From Candidatus Obscuribacterales bacterium (GTDB lineage Bacteria > Cyanobacteriota > Vampirovibrionia > Obscuribacterales > Obscuribacteraceae), in the NCBI GenBank assembly GCA_020050835.1, contig JAGVKB010000148.1:1-64000 (forward strand): a DNA stretch of 64,000 nt, given 5' to 3'. Every line of letters starts with the position of its first letter. Position 1 is the stretch's first letter. The notes beneath the pieces are model-generated. The model saw nothing but the letters and a program-made list of their open reading frames with translations. It ran no database searches and had not been told where the DNA came from. The translations under genes were made by a program, and so were the position numbers. Of this stretch, positions 8,878-17,710 are shown in pieces.

Positions 8878-9549
8878 TCAATAGATACGGGGAATTAAGC
8901 GCCAGGTATCCGCTTTGTACTGATCGAATTGTTCGCCGAACTGTTGCGATAGCAGCCTTTCCTCATCGTCTATTCGCCACTGCAATGCAACGAAAGCACC
9001 TGGTAGAGCCAGCAGGGGAAACCAGCAACCGAAAATGAATGGAATGCCGGCAAGTGCAATGAAGCCACCGAGGTAGCTGGGATGCCGGAGCCACTTGTAA
9101 GGACCTATACGAACAATCTCGTGCTCCGGCTGGATGGTGACGAATCCGCTGTGAAATTTGCCGAGTGCGGCGATCGCCCAGATTCGAACCGCGTATCCCG
9201 AGATAAATAGGAAAAGACCGGCTATTCGCCACCATTCTCCATCGAGATCGCCGAAGTGTATCTTCCGGCATAGTGCGCAGCAGGCAATATAAAGAAAGAA
9301 AAATGCTGCCGTGCCCCAAACCATCCAGCGTTGTTGTTTCACTTCATTAGCTCCGCCCCTGAGGTTGAAACCACAAGCACCGCTTATGCCACCACCAATA
9401 GTGCAGAGTGCGTAGAAAGCAATCTCTTGCCAATGATCCCCCAGATGGTTGAAGCTCTTATGTATCAGCAGAACCGGGGCGACAGCGATCGCGCAGGATA
9501 AGGCTAAGCCTGCCAGGGACCAGACAAGCCTTTCACGCATTCTGTCCAT
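8878..9549 (-). CDS. Isoprenylcysteine carboxyl methyltransferase-like membrane protein
   Basis: A 223-residue membrane protein with about five spans and the C-terminal signature of the ICMT/PEMT family. The relevant parts are ALGKFHSGFVTIQPEHEIVRIGPY, KWLRHPSYLG, and the closing E-E-R-L-L-x-x-x-F-G-E-x-F-x-x-Y motif (SAM binding and membrane-proximal helix). Bacterial members methylate small hydrophobic substrates or lipids; the substrate is unknown here. ATG at 9549 or 9540 are both possible starts. It begins 13 bases after the ruvA stop codon and is very probably cotranscribed with it. Confidence 0.82.
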   Translation of the reverse strand: MDRMRERLVWSLAGLALSCAIAVAPVLLIHKSFNHLGDHWQEIAFYALCTIGGGISGACGFNLRGGANEVKQQRWMVWGTAAFFFLYIACCALCRKIHFGDLDGEWWRIAGLFLFISGYAVRIWAIAALGKFHSGFVTIQPEHEIVRIGPYKWLRHPSYLGGFIALAGIPFIFGCWFPLLALPGAFVALQWRIDDEERLLSQQFGEQFDQYKADTWRLIPRIY

Positions 9550-9562
9550 TCTTTCTGTTGCT

Positions 9563-10189
9563 CTAGCTAGGGACGGTGCCCAGGACTTTTAAGCTGTGCT
9601 TGACCAGAACTTCCACGTCGTCCTCGACGCGCTCGTCCTCTGCCTTTTTCAGGACCATGTTGATTTCGGTCAGGGTATAGCCAAGTCCCGCCAATATCTC
9701 GCGAACCTCTTCGAATGCCGCGCTTCTCCCCTTGCCTGGAGGAGCGATTGAAATCCCCTTGCGAAGTTTCCAATCTTCTATTTTGGCCTTCAGCTCGAGC
9801 ACAAGCCGCTGAGCGACTTTGGCACCGACGCCCGGCGCTTGACTGATAAGCTTGTAATCTTCTGACAAAATGGCATCGGCGAGCTCCTGGGGAGCCAGCG
9901 TTCCGACTAGAGCCAGAGCCAGCTTCGGACCTATGCCGCTGACGGATTGGACGAGATTGAACATCTCCCGTTCGTCAACACTGCTAAATCCAAAGATGGT
10001 CCATTCGTTTTCTCTGATGATTAAGGCGGTGTTAACCGTGACTGAATCGCCAGCTTGACCGAGAGACAAGAAAGTTCGATGCGAAACTTGCAGTTCGAAT
10101 CCGACTCCCGCAACTTCTAAAACGAGGCGATCGACTGCTCCACCGGTTAGCTGTTTGAATTGAATAGTGCCACGCAAATATGCAAGCAT
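9563..10189 (-). CDS. ruvA: Holliday junction branch migration protein RuvA
   Basis: DNA-binding subunit of the RuvAB branch migration complex. The true start is ATG at 10189 (MLAYLRGTIQFKQ); the longer open frame only runs through a tRNA gene. The 208-residue product has an N-terminal OB fold and a helix-hairpin-helix region with FNLVQSVSGIGPKLALALVG and ISQAPGVGAKVAQRLVLELK. A C-terminal RuvB-binding domain (FEEVREILAGLGYTLTEI) follows. Its partner ruvB lies about 25 kb away at 35298. The ICMT-like gene follows 13 bases downstream. Confidence 0.96.
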   Translation of the reverse strand: MLAYLRGTIQFKQLTGGAVDRLVLEVAGVGFELQVSHRTFLSLGQAGDSVTVNTALIIRENEWTIFGFSSVDEREMFNLVQSVSGIGPKLALALVGTLAPQELADAILSEDYKLISQAPGVGAKVAQRLVLELKAKIEDWKLRKGISIAPPGKGRSAAFEEVREILAGLGYTLTEINMVLKKAEDERVEDDVEVLVKHSLKVLGTVPS

Positions 10190-10277
10190 CTGATTGCCCC
10201 ATATTAATCGACTCGAATATAACCCGAGGACCCGAGCGCGAGGGAGATTACTGCCCGACTGCGCAAAGTAAATGACC

Positions 10278-10351
10278 TCGGGGCGAGAGGATTTGAACCT
10301 CCGGCCTTCCGCACCCGAAACGGACGCTCTACCAAGCTGAGCCACGCCCCG
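10278..10351 (-). tRNA. tRNA-Pro (CGG)
   Basis: Full cloverleaf by eye. The acceptor stem CGGGGCG pairs with CGCCCCG, discriminator A. D-arm is GCTC/GAGC. The anticodon stem TCCGT/GCGGA encloses the loop TTCGGGT, giving anticodon CGG (Pro). The T-arm is GGAGG/CCTCT with loop TTCAAAT. No CCA is encoded. It lies 88 bases upstream of ruvA on the same strand. Confidence 0.95.
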
Positions 10352-10487
10352 ACGCAGAATATCTTAGCACGTAAGTTCCGGACCGTTGGAAATCCGGCTG
10401 CAAATTTCTCCGCAACGCGCGCTTCCCTGCAACAAAGTAAATAGTCAGATTGTTGTAACCGTACTGCAACATACTAATCGACAAATG

Positions 10488-11450
10488 CTAATGAGCCATT
10501 AGCGTTATATTTCCGCCCTGTTCGTGAGCCTGGGATAGAGCTTCGCGGGCATGTGACATGAGGATTTTGCCTTCAGTGTCCATTCCCGGCACGTGTTGGC
10601 AGATGCCCAGGCTGATGGTCAGCTTTACAGTGTGCTCGCCAACGGTGAAAGTGCTGTCAGCAACCGTATTGCGAGTTCTTTCGGCTACTTCAATCGCCCC
10701 TTCCCTGGTGGTGTGCGGCAGAACAACGGCGAATTCGAAACTGCCCACTCTGGCAAGAATGTCAGACTGCCTGCTCTGACGGCTCATCACTGCTGCCATC
10801 TGTGCAACCAGAGAGTCGGCTGCCTTCGTTCCATAGATTTTGAGCAGCTCTTTGTTCCGGTCCAGCTCGAGCACGACGATTGAAAGTGCAACTCCATAAC
10901 GATCGCATTGAGAGACTTCCGCTTTCAGGAATTCGTTAAGAAAACGGGTGTTGCGCAGAGAAGTTAAGGGGTCGACCAGGGACAGCTCCTTGATCTGACC
11001 TTCCTTTTTCTTTATCTCGTCCTTTAACGATTTGACTCGCAAAGCCGTTTTGACACGCGCTAAAAGTTCGCTTGGCTGCACCGGCTTGTTGATGAAGTCT
11101 TCGCCCTGCAAGGTTTTCTGAATCTTCTCATCATTTTCGTCCTGCGGCTGGCTCAGGAAGATAACTGGGATGTCTTGCGTTTTCTCTTCGTTGCGAAGGC
11201 GGTTGTAAACATCGACACCGCTGAGCATCGGCATATGGGTGTCAAGCAAGATCAAGTCCGGCATGCGCACTTTGCAGGAGGCGATCGCCTTGAAACCGTC
11301 TGCGGCAGTAACTACCGTATAACCGGAGCTACGCAGAATCTCGGCAGTCAAAATGGCGCTTGCCTGGTCGTCATCGACGATCAAAATACTGGTCGATTGT
11401 TTCACTGCTGCATGCCGGTATCGTTCGGACGGAAACCGCCATTCCAGCAT
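10488..11450 (-). CDS. Response regulator with degenerate GGDEF output domain
   Basis: The start is taken at ATG 11450; a TTG at 11516 would add 22 residues. It has an N-terminal receiver domain (ILIVDDDQASAILTAEIL, phosphoacceptor Asp in DLILLDTHMPMLSG, Lys in FINKPVQPSE) and a coiled linker (KSLKDEIKKKEGQIKELSLVD). A GGDEF-fold domain follows, starting DPLTSLRNTRFLNEFL. The signature loop reads GSFEF instead of GGDEF and the first metal ligand is Glu (LELD), so cyclase activity is doubtful. The inhibitory I-site RxxD is kept (RQSD, five residues before the loop), so it could still bind c-di-GMP. The cognate kinase is not in the neighbourhood. Confidence 0.88.
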   Translation of the reverse strand: MLEWRFPSERYRHAAVKQSTSILIVDDDQASAILTAEILRSSGYTVVTAADGFKAIASCKVRMPDLILLDTHMPMLSGVDVYNRLRNEEKTQDIPVIFLSQPQDENDEKIQKTLQGEDFINKPVQPSELLARVKTALRVKSLKDEIKKKEGQIKELSLVDPLTSLRNTRFLNEFLKAEVSQCDRYGVALSIVVLELDRNKELLKIYGTKAADSLVAQMAAVMSRQSRQSDILARVGSFEFAVVLPHTTREGAIEVAERTRNTVADSTFTVGEHTVKLTISLGICQHVPGMDTEGKILMSHAREALSQAHEQGGNITLMAH

Positions 11451-11586
11451 GCCGATCGTCGAGTTTGGATCAGATCTGGAGCTGGATGGTCCTGGCTTTG
11501 ATAATAGCCGGTACAAGAAGTTTGAACAACCGCGCTTACCAGAGCATCAACTTTATTTGCCACTCAGCTAACAATTCGTAAAAAAA

Positions 11587-12000
11587 TTAAACAGAGCGCT
11601 CTGCTGCTTCAATCTTTGGAATTGCATATTCAATCGGAGCATCGTCGGCTGTGGTTGACAGCAGCGCCAGCGTCGCTGCAACCGTTGAGGCTAGCTCGGT
11701 AGTCTCGAGTGAAAGGTAACTCGGTTGAAACGGCAATATGCGTGCCAGCCCGCGTTGGAAGAGCTTGCGCGCTCCAGCTCGATTGCTACGCAAGAGGTGA
11801 TAGTATCCGACGGCAATCTGAATCACACCCTGGGTAAACTGCCTGTCCGGCTCCGGTTGGCCATGCCATAGCTCTTCCAATGTCTCGTGACATTCGAAGA
11901 ATTCTTGCCGATTGAACTCTGCGATGCCCTTTAGCAGTTCCGGCGGGAGATGTCTTTCGTTCTGCATATCGAATATTCCATTCAGCCCGGCAAGCTGCAC
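11587..12000 (-). CDS. DUF309 family protein
   Basis: A 137-residue helical protein with the DUF309 core (FNRQEFFECHETLEELWHGQ, then FTQGVIQIAVGYYHLLRSN). The His/Glu pair HETLEELW is characteristic and may bind metal; no biochemical role is established. GTG at 12000 is preferred because AAAGGGG lies about six bases before it; an ATG 11 codons later is an alternative. It is divergently oriented from the membrane glycosyltransferase gene that starts at 12137. Confidence 0.8.
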   Translation of the reverse strand: MQLAGLNGIFDMQNERHLPPELLKGIAEFNRQEFFECHETLEELWHGQPEPDRQFTQGVIQIAVGYYHLLRSNRAGARKLFQRGLARILPFQPSYLSLETTELASTVAATLALLSTTADDAPIEYAIPKIEAAERSV

Positions 12001-12136
12001 GAAATCCCCTTTGGCTCGGTCGAATCGTACCTCAGTAGAATCTCTACCATATTCGCCCTCGAACCAACAGCACTTTCGTCTATAGTTGTATTAGTTTCCC
12101 TGCTCGTTCAACGAATACACCTGACAATTTCGGTTG

Positions 12137-13435
12137 ATGAAGCATCTCGATAAATATCGCAACCTGGCAGCGTTCGGCTATATCTGTTTCCTCGTTCTTT
12201 GGCTTGCCGGGTCGCTTTTGCTGCTGGCAAGAATTGCCGCGGCCAATGAGCTGCTCGTTTCGTTTCATGACCAAACGCTTGTTTTCAGCGACTTTGTAAA
12301 CTGCTATTGGTCTGGTCAACTGACCATGTCTAATCTGCGTCATGAAATCTACAATGCCACGGTTCAGCTGGATTCTTTCAACCGGCTGATTGCACCGGCC
12401 CATGTCGACAAGGTCTGTGTTATCCAGTATCCACCAATGTTCTTCTTGTTCATGGCACCGATGACGGTGCTGCCGATCAATCTGGCCTTTTTGGCGTGGT
12501 GTGCTGTTTCGATTGGGCTGGGCATTTGGGGGCTATCGACCATCTTGCACGATACCGGCCGGTATTCAATGCGGCAGATTGCCCTTTTTCTCCTGGCTGT
12601 CTGCGTCTTCTTGCCGGCGTGGATGACCATAAGAATGGGGCAATTAGCCTGGTGGGTAGTGGCACTCGCCGCGGCTTTTTGCCTGGCGTGGAAGCGGCGG
12701 CGCGATGTTATCTGCGGTGCGATCCTGGCCATCAGCACGGTCAAGCCGCAGTACACTCCTTTTCTCGCTCTGCCGGTGCTCGGCGCCCAACGTTGGAAGG
12801 TCTTAATTGCGGCAGCCTTCTTTGAAGCTGTTCTGCTTGGAGCCTGCATTTTGATTTATGGCTTGGATAATGTAGTCGGCTACCCGTCTTTCTTAATGCA
12901 CGCCGAATCGAGTAGTGTCTATGCCGGTGTTCACCCCGAGAAAATGGTCAGCCTGAGGGGGTTGCTGAGCTCCTTCTTGCCCCAGTCCGTCGTTCTGCCG
13001 GTGAGCTTTGTGGCACTGGCTGCTAGCCTCTCCTTGCTTTGGGTCTGGCATGCCGCTTCCAAGGGCGACAAGCAGTTGCTGCCGTGGGCAATGGGTTTGA
13101 CGGTCGTGTTCGCTCTGGTTGTCAATCCGCATGTGCATTTCTACGACTGCTTGCTGTTGTCCGTCGCAGCTGGCCTAACGCTGCCGACTGTCAATCTCTT
13201 TGCTGCCGTCAAGTTGCAGCCGGTAAGCCTTAGAGTCTGGACAAGCCTGCTTCTTTTATATCCAATCTTGAGCTGCGGATTATTTGTCTATTGGGATGTC
13301 TTTCGGCAATGGAGCGAGTCATCTATTAATCCGTTCGCCTTTCTAAATCTGTTCTTGCTTTTGTCCGGCTTTTACTACTTCCGCTCGCTCCAAAAATCAA
13401 GTGTGGTTGGAAAAGGCATTGATGCGGCAGTCTAG
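12137..13435 (+). CDS. GT87 (DUF2029)-type polytopic membrane glycosyltransferase
   Basis: About 432 residues with roughly ten membrane spans and the pattern of the GT87/DUF2029 family of polyprenyl-phosphate-sugar-dependent mannosyltransferase-like enzymes. Key elements are an acidic residue in the first outer loop (LVFSDFVNCYW), the IQYPPMFFLFMAPM stretch, ISTVKPQYTPFLALPV, and SLRGLLSSFLPQS. The predicted job is adding a sugar from a lipid carrier on the outer face of the membrane to a lipid or wall polymer. A paralogue with the same landmarks lies at 55421-56689. It converges on the alpha/beta hydrolase gene 6 bases downstream. Confidence 0.78.
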   Translation: MKHLDKYRNLAAFGYICFLVLWLAGSLLLLARIAAANELLVSFHDQTLVFSDFVNCYWSGQLTMSNLRHEIYNATVQLDSFNRLIAPAHVDKVCVIQYPPMFFLFMAPMTVLPINLAFLAWCAVSIGLGIWGLSTILHDTGRYSMRQIALFLLAVCVFLPAWMTIRMGQLAWWVVALAAAFCLAWKRRRDVICGAILAISTVKPQYTPFLALPVLGAQRWKVLIAAAFFEAVLLGACILIYGLDNVVGYPSFLMHAESSSVYAGVHPEKMVSLRGLLSSFLPQSVVLPVSFVALAASLSLLWVWHAASKGDKQLLPWAMGLTVVFALVVNPHVHFYDCLLLSVAAGLTLPTVNLFAAVKLQPVSLRVWTSLLLLYPILSCGLFVYWDVFRQWSESSINPFAFLNLFLLLSGFYYFRSLQKSSVVGKGIDAAV

Positions 13436-13441
13436 CGGGCA

Positions 13442-14425
13442 TTACTTAAGCGAGGCGATGTACATTCTCAGTGACTGCAAATACTGTTTGGAATCTACGC
13501 TGTAGATGTCGTTGTGTCCGGCATTCGGCAGCAACGTCATTGTCTTCGGCTCGGCAGACTGGTCTAGCAGCTGGAGAGAATGAGCGATCGGAACAATCTT
13601 ATCTTGCTTGCCGTGAACCAGCAGTAGTGGCGGATGCGGCTGCCGCATGACCGCTAAGTTGTCTAGTCTGGTCGCTGGAAACAGCCAGTCGGGATAGACT
13701 TGCAAAAGCTTCAGCTTTTCTTTGGCGATTGTCGGTAAGTCTGTGAAAGGTGATTGCAAGATGATGCCGCCGTACATTTTTTCTGATGCAATCGCGCAGG
13801 TAGCGCCTGTGCCGATTGACTCACCAAACAGCACAATGTCGGCTGGTTTGACTGACAGGTGCTCCACCATGTACTCGTATGCGGCCATTCCGTCCGAGCA
13901 GATGCCTTCTAGAGATGGACTGCCTTGGCTCTTTCCGAATCCCTGATAGTCGTAAATTAAAACAGAAGCCCCGGCCTTGAGGAGCAGGCTCACCAAGCCG
14001 ATCCGATCCGTCAGGTTGCCTGCATTGCCGTGAGAAAGAAGGATGGTTTTTTTCGCGCCGGGTTGCTTGAAATACCAGGCGTGAAGTTTTGTGCCATGAG
14101 GAGCGGGGAAGGAAAGATTCTGGCAGGGCACACCATCAATAGTGGCGATATCGAAACTACCGGCTGCAAAAGGGTGAAAGAGAAGAGTGTTATAGAGTGG
14201 CATGGCTACTGCTGGCGCCAGCAAAATATAGTAAAGAGCTAACCTCGGGATGGAGGCTATGAATGATTTGAGGACTCCGCTGACTCCGAGCTGCTGAATG
14301 TCTTTGAACTCGTCTTTCCAGCCGGTCGGCGTGAACGGCTTGGCTATCCATTGGAGAGAATCGTCTATAAAAATGCCGATGGATTTATTCATGAGATCAA
14401 GCAATCTGAGTGTACTTACTGTCAT
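13442..14425 (-). CDS. Membrane-anchored alpha/beta hydrolase
   Basis: The start ATG at 14425 is fixed by GGAGGTG five bases upstream. The 327-residue protein has an N-terminal hydrophobic segment (LALYYILLAPAVAMPLYNTL) and then a serine hydrolase domain. Oxyanion motif is LLSHGNAGN, nucleophile elbow is GESIG, acid is in LLVHGKQDKIVP, and base is in LPNAGHNDIY. This matches the Bem46/YfhR-like esterase group, whose substrates are poorly known. It follows the TPR-matrixin gene by about 115 bases on the same strand and may be cotranscribed with it. Confidence 0.85.
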   Translation of the reverse strand: MTVSTLRLLDLMNKSIGIFIDDSLQWIAKPFTPTGWKDEFKDIQQLGVSGVLKSFIASIPRLALYYILLAPAVAMPLYNTLLFHPFAAGSFDIATIDGVPCQNLSFPAPHGTKLHAWYFKQPGAKKTILLSHGNAGNLTDRIGLVSLLLKAGASVLIYDYQGFGKSQGSPSLEGICSDGMAAYEYMVEHLSVKPADIVLFGESIGTGATCAIASEKMYGGIILQSPFTDLPTIAKEKLKLLQVYPDWLFPATRLDNLAVMRQPHPPLLLVHGKQDKIVPIAHSLQLLDQSAEPKTMTLLPNAGHNDIYSVDSKQYLQSLRMYIASLK

Positions 14426-14539
14426 AACACACCTCCGAAGCAGGCAGCCGAAAGTCGAGCTCTCGGGTGAGCCCATCTTAAGAGTGCTTTGGGAAAGCTC
14501 CCGGTGCTTCTATACAGTTGCTGAAGTGTCTAGTGCTGG

Positions 14540-16432
14540 TTATCTCGCCGGCGGTGGTACGAAGATGGGGCGATCGGTCGGCTTGGTGCCGGCGGCTGGC
14601 TTGCTTCCGCTCTTGTCGTCAGGCGACGGAGTGAAGATGGGAATACCCGGTACGCCTGGTTTCGAGTCTCCGGTCGGAGCTGTCTTGATTGGCGGCGGGG
14701 TGAAGGTTGGAGGCTGTAGTTTCTCCCCTTTCGGATGGACCGGAGGCGGTATGAACAGTGGCGGCTCCAGCTTTTCGTTGCTAGGTGGTTTGGGCGGCAT
14801 GAAGGTTGGCGGAGGCAAGAACGTAATCGGAGTTGAGGGACTTGCGGTTTCCTTGCTTGGTGTGAATTGGACTTGCGGATAAGCTGCATACAGCCGGGCG
14901 ATCGTCGCTCGGTCTCGCTTGGATGGCAGCCCGTTTTGCTGTGAGTTATTGCGAAAGTACATAACGTCATTGATGACTTTGGAGTGTCCCAATCCGAGAG
15001 CATGACCAACTTCGTGCACGCAGGTTGATGCAACTTCTCCCAATTCCATTCCATCTTTAGGATTGAATGGGTCTACCGTGCGAATTTGAATTGTTGCGTC
15101 CGCGATTTGACCGTATGTGTCTGACTCGAATTGAGTGAGTCCAACCGGTTGAGCGTTTGGATGTGATGAAGTCGCATCGAGCGGATGGTTCGTCCATTCT
15201 ACGCGGATGTCTGCTTTCGCTTTGTCCCTGGTCAGGGTGTAACTGAGCTTTCTTCCGGAAGCTTCGCACCAGGCGTCGAGCGATCGAGGGATGCAAGCCG
15301 GAAAGCTTGAAAGATAGCCGGGAACACCTTTCCCGGACTCGATAAATACTTTAAGCGGTAGTTTCTTTCGCGGCCACTTCTGTCCACCTTCCAGGTCGAG
15401 ATAATCAGGAAGCTTGTTGACCGGATCGTTGAATTGAGCTTTGTCGTCTTCGATTCCTTTTATGCGGGAGCTTGCGTCGGCTCGTTGCTGGGGAGCGGAT
15501 TCCATGGCGATGTAGCGCTTTATCCATTGAATCGCCTCATCGAATCTGGTTAAGTCTTCATAGGCTATACCAATGTTGTAGATCGTTTCTTTCTGGTCTG
15601 GCTCCAATTGCAAGGCTCTCTTGCCTTCTTCAATGGCTGCTTGCGGATTACCGGTATGGCGTAATACGAACGAAAGGTTGGCATGGATGCTTGCTGAATA
15701 GGGTGTGGGATCGAGCGCAGCTGCGCGGTCCAGAAAGCGGCGTGCATCCTGGTTGTGTCCTGACTGCAGGCACTTGATGCCAGCTGTCAGGCTGTTATAT
15801 GCAGCGGTTTCTCGAATGAACTTTTGAGTGCTTGAATCCGCGCCACTTTGGCTGGAAGCTCTGGCATACTGCTTAAGGTAGGAAAGTGCCTGACTGTACT
15901 TGTCCAGATCAAAGTAAATTTGAGCCATACAATAGAGAGCATCCGAGTAATTCGGGTTGAACCGGAGTGACGTCTCTGCTTCTGCAATTGCCTGGTTATA
16001 GTTCTTCAGCGCCTTGTAACACCTGGCGAGTTGCAGGTGAACGTAGGATGAATACGATGTTCGGTCGTTTTGAGCCGCCTTAAGCAGAACATCTCGAGCT
16101 TGTGCGAATGCGCCTGAGTTCAGGAGTGAATCCGCTTGATTGCAGAGTCTGAAGGTATTTGTTTCTACTTCGAAGCTTTTGAATAGCCTGGCAGCTTGTC
16201 CGAATGGACCTCCCTGGCAAGCTGCCGGCAAGCCCAATCCTAGAAAGCTCGTATAGGCAAGGATTGCGGCGATCGGAAGAAGGCTTCGATGCAATCTGCC
16301 TGTGCGCGTAACTCGGTGGGCGGCTGCCAGAGCCGCCCCTACAAATGTTTTCACACAATTGGACTGAGTTGCTCTTGCCGGCATTCGATTACTGTACTTG
16401 GGCAATCTTGCGAACCAGAAACGATATTCCAC
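14540..16432 (-). CDS. TPR-repeat matrixin-like metalloprotease with proline-rich tail
   Basis: 630 residues if read from GTG at 16432; an ATG 16 codons later is an alternative. A basic start and hydrophobic segment (LLPIAAILAYTSFLGLGLPA, residues ~50-72) point to export. Residues ~80-330 hold at least five TPR units. Then comes a zincin domain with the matrixin signature HEVGHALGLGHS (zinc ligands His473, His477, His483) and a Met-turn (DVMYF). Residues ~521-630 are a proline-rich tail with repeated PPTFxPP/PPLFIPPP motifs. TPRs probably recruit a partner while the protease acts outside the cytoplasm. I know of no characterised protein with this exact order. Confidence 0.88.
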   Translation of the reverse strand: MEYRFWFARLPKYSNRMPARATQSNCVKTFVGAALAAAHRVTRTGRLHRSLLPIAAILAYTSFLGLGLPAACQGGPFGQAARLFKSFEVETNTFRLCNQADSLLNSGAFAQARDVLLKAAQNDRTSYSSYVHLQLARCYKALKNYNQAIAEAETSLRFNPNYSDALYCMAQIYFDLDKYSQALSYLKQYARASSQSGADSSTQKFIRETAAYNSLTAGIKCLQSGHNQDARRFLDRAAALDPTPYSASIHANLSFVLRHTGNPQAAIEEGKRALQLEPDQKETIYNIGIAYEDLTRFDEAIQWIKRYIAMESAPQQRADASSRIKGIEDDKAQFNDPVNKLPDYLDLEGGQKWPRKKLPLKVFIESGKGVPGYLSSFPACIPRSLDAWCEASGRKLSYTLTRDKAKADIRVEWTNHPLDATSSHPNAQPVGLTQFESDTYGQIADATIQIRTVDPFNPKDGMELGEVASTCVHEVGHALGLGHSKVINDVMYFRNNSQQNGLPSKRDRATIARLYAAYPQVQFTPSKETASPSTPITFLPPPTFMPPKPPSNEKLEPPLFIPPPVHPKGEKLQPPTFTPPPIKTAPTGDSKPGVPGIPIFTPSPDDKSGSKPAAGTKPTDRPIFVPPPAR

Positions 16433-16619
16433 TCGTTTAAGATCTCTAACTTCTTCTATGCTTACTTGCCTGATTGGTTGGTTGCTAAGTCGGCAAATTA
16501 GCAGCTGCTTTGTACTTAGATAGATACGAGCAGAGGGGGACTAGAAATTATTCCCGTGGGGAACAATCTCAGGAAGCTGGATGGACTTCGATGCATTCCA
16601 GGTAAATGTTTAGGAGCAA

Positions 16620-17282
16620 GTGCTTGAGATGACGCAGAAACCGCTCGCCCAGAAAGACAACAGCATTGTCCGAGCCTTCATTGATCTCTTGGTAGTTGGT
16701 CTCTTAATGATCGGTTCGGGATTTGGCGGCTACTACTGGGGGGTGCATCAAAAAATGGCCCCGGTGCTAACTGTTCCGCCTGGAACTCCTGGTGCACTCC
16801 CTCCACCAATTGGCGCTGCCGATCCGTCTCCTGCCAGGCACACACCAACTACAACTGCTGTTGTCACCAAACAAAAGACTGAAGATCCACCGGTTGCTTC
16901 TGCAAGCGAAAGCGGGTCAAAGAAGGAGAAGAAGGGCAAGACTAAGTATTGGATTTCCTCTTCGGGGTCCGATTATGTCGGCTACAACATTACTGTTCGA
17001 GTCAATGGTGAGGCGGTAGACAGCTTCTTCGGTCCAGGCAAGAACGTTGATATCTCTCGCTTCGTTAAACAAGGCGATAACACGGTCTCCTTCGATGCGA
17101 AGGCGCTTGGCGAGCAATACAACAAGCACACCGGTGATGCGGCGGCTATCTTGACTGTGCAGATTGTAAAAGGACCTCATGTGCAGGACGAGTACAAGCC
17201 ATCCGATGTACTTGTGACTTACAAACGAACCGCCGTAGAGAATCAGGATTTCAACGATTCAATGCAATTCACCGGTGATTGA
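16620..17282 (+). CDS. Membrane-anchored protein with unknown beta-rich outer domain
   Basis: Not recognised. The start is GTG 16620 or ATG 16629; TAGGAG at 16611-16616 is rather close to the first and rather far from the second. After a short cytoplasmic stretch comes one membrane span (AFIDLLVVGLLMIGSGFGGYYWG). A low-complexity Pro/Thr/Ala linker (~residues 50-100) and a basic KKEKKGKTK segment follow. The final ~110 residues look like a beta sandwich (YNITVRVNGEAVDSFFGPG, ISRFVKQGDNTVSFDAKAL), as in carbohydrate-binding or Ig-like modules. Its stop overlaps the possible TTG start of the next gene, so the two are likely coupled. Confidence 0.68.
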   Translation: MLEMTQKPLAQKDNSIVRAFIDLLVVGLLMIGSGFGGYYWGVHQKMAPVLTVPPGTPGALPPPIGAADPSPARHTPTTTAVVTKQKTEDPPVASASESGSKKEKKGKTKYWISSSGSDYVGYNITVRVNGEAVDSFFGPGKNVDISRFVKQGDNTVSFDAKALGEQYNKHTGDAAAILTVQIVKGPHVQDEYKPSDVLVTYKRTAVENQDFNDSMQFTGD

Positions 17283-17284
17283 CT

Positions 17285-17632
17285 GTGAAAGCCGAGGGGA
17301 TTTTTATTTCTACGCTTTTAGTAGTCGATACCTTTTTGGTGTCCTTTTACTTCGGATTCAACAGTCGTCACGTATTGGTCGTCGATCCTTCATTGCCGTC
17401 GGTGCTCAAGGCCCATACCGAGCAGATTCCAAACGAGAATGGCGCGTCAAAAAGGGGCGTTCCGGCAGGAAGGGCGGCAGAAAAGCCGGCGGCTAAACCA
17501 ATCAGTGCGATTGGTAAATCACATCATAAAACAGGCGAAAGTAAAGCGATTTCCGAGAAGACCGATAAAACCAAGAGCAGTCGAAAGAGCAAAGTCGATG
17601 GCCGAGTATCTTCACCAATAGATAGCCGCTGA
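17285..17632 (+). CDS. Small single-pass membrane protein with basic tail
   Basis: Not recognised. GTG at 17285 (MKAEGIFIST) is chosen; a TTG at 17279 overlaps the previous stop codon as TTGA and would imply translational coupling. One membrane segment (IFISTLLVVDTFLVSFYFGF) is followed by about 85 residues rich in Lys, Ser, Glu and Ala, probably disordered. Together with the preceding membrane-anchored gene it forms a two-gene unit. A strong promoter 80 bases downstream starts the next operon separately. Confidence 0.5.
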   Translation: MKAEGIFISTLLVVDTFLVSFYFGFNSRHVLVVDPSLPSVLKAHTEQIPNENGASKRGVPAGRAAEKPAAKPISAIGKSHHKTGESKAISEKTDKTKSSRKSKVDGRVSSPIDSR

Positions 17633-17710
17633 AGTTCTATCGGAATCGTACAAATAACGCTTAGTGGCGCCAAAATCTGAACTGCTGAACATCGTGTCAA
17701 TAGATCTTGG

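Noticed and set aside
10190-10345. An N-terminal extension of RuvA by 52 residues (MAQLGRASVSGAEGRR...)
   Set aside because: It is read through the tRNA-Pro gene and the spacer; true RuvA begins MLAYLRGTI at 10189. This is a common annotation error next to tRNAs.
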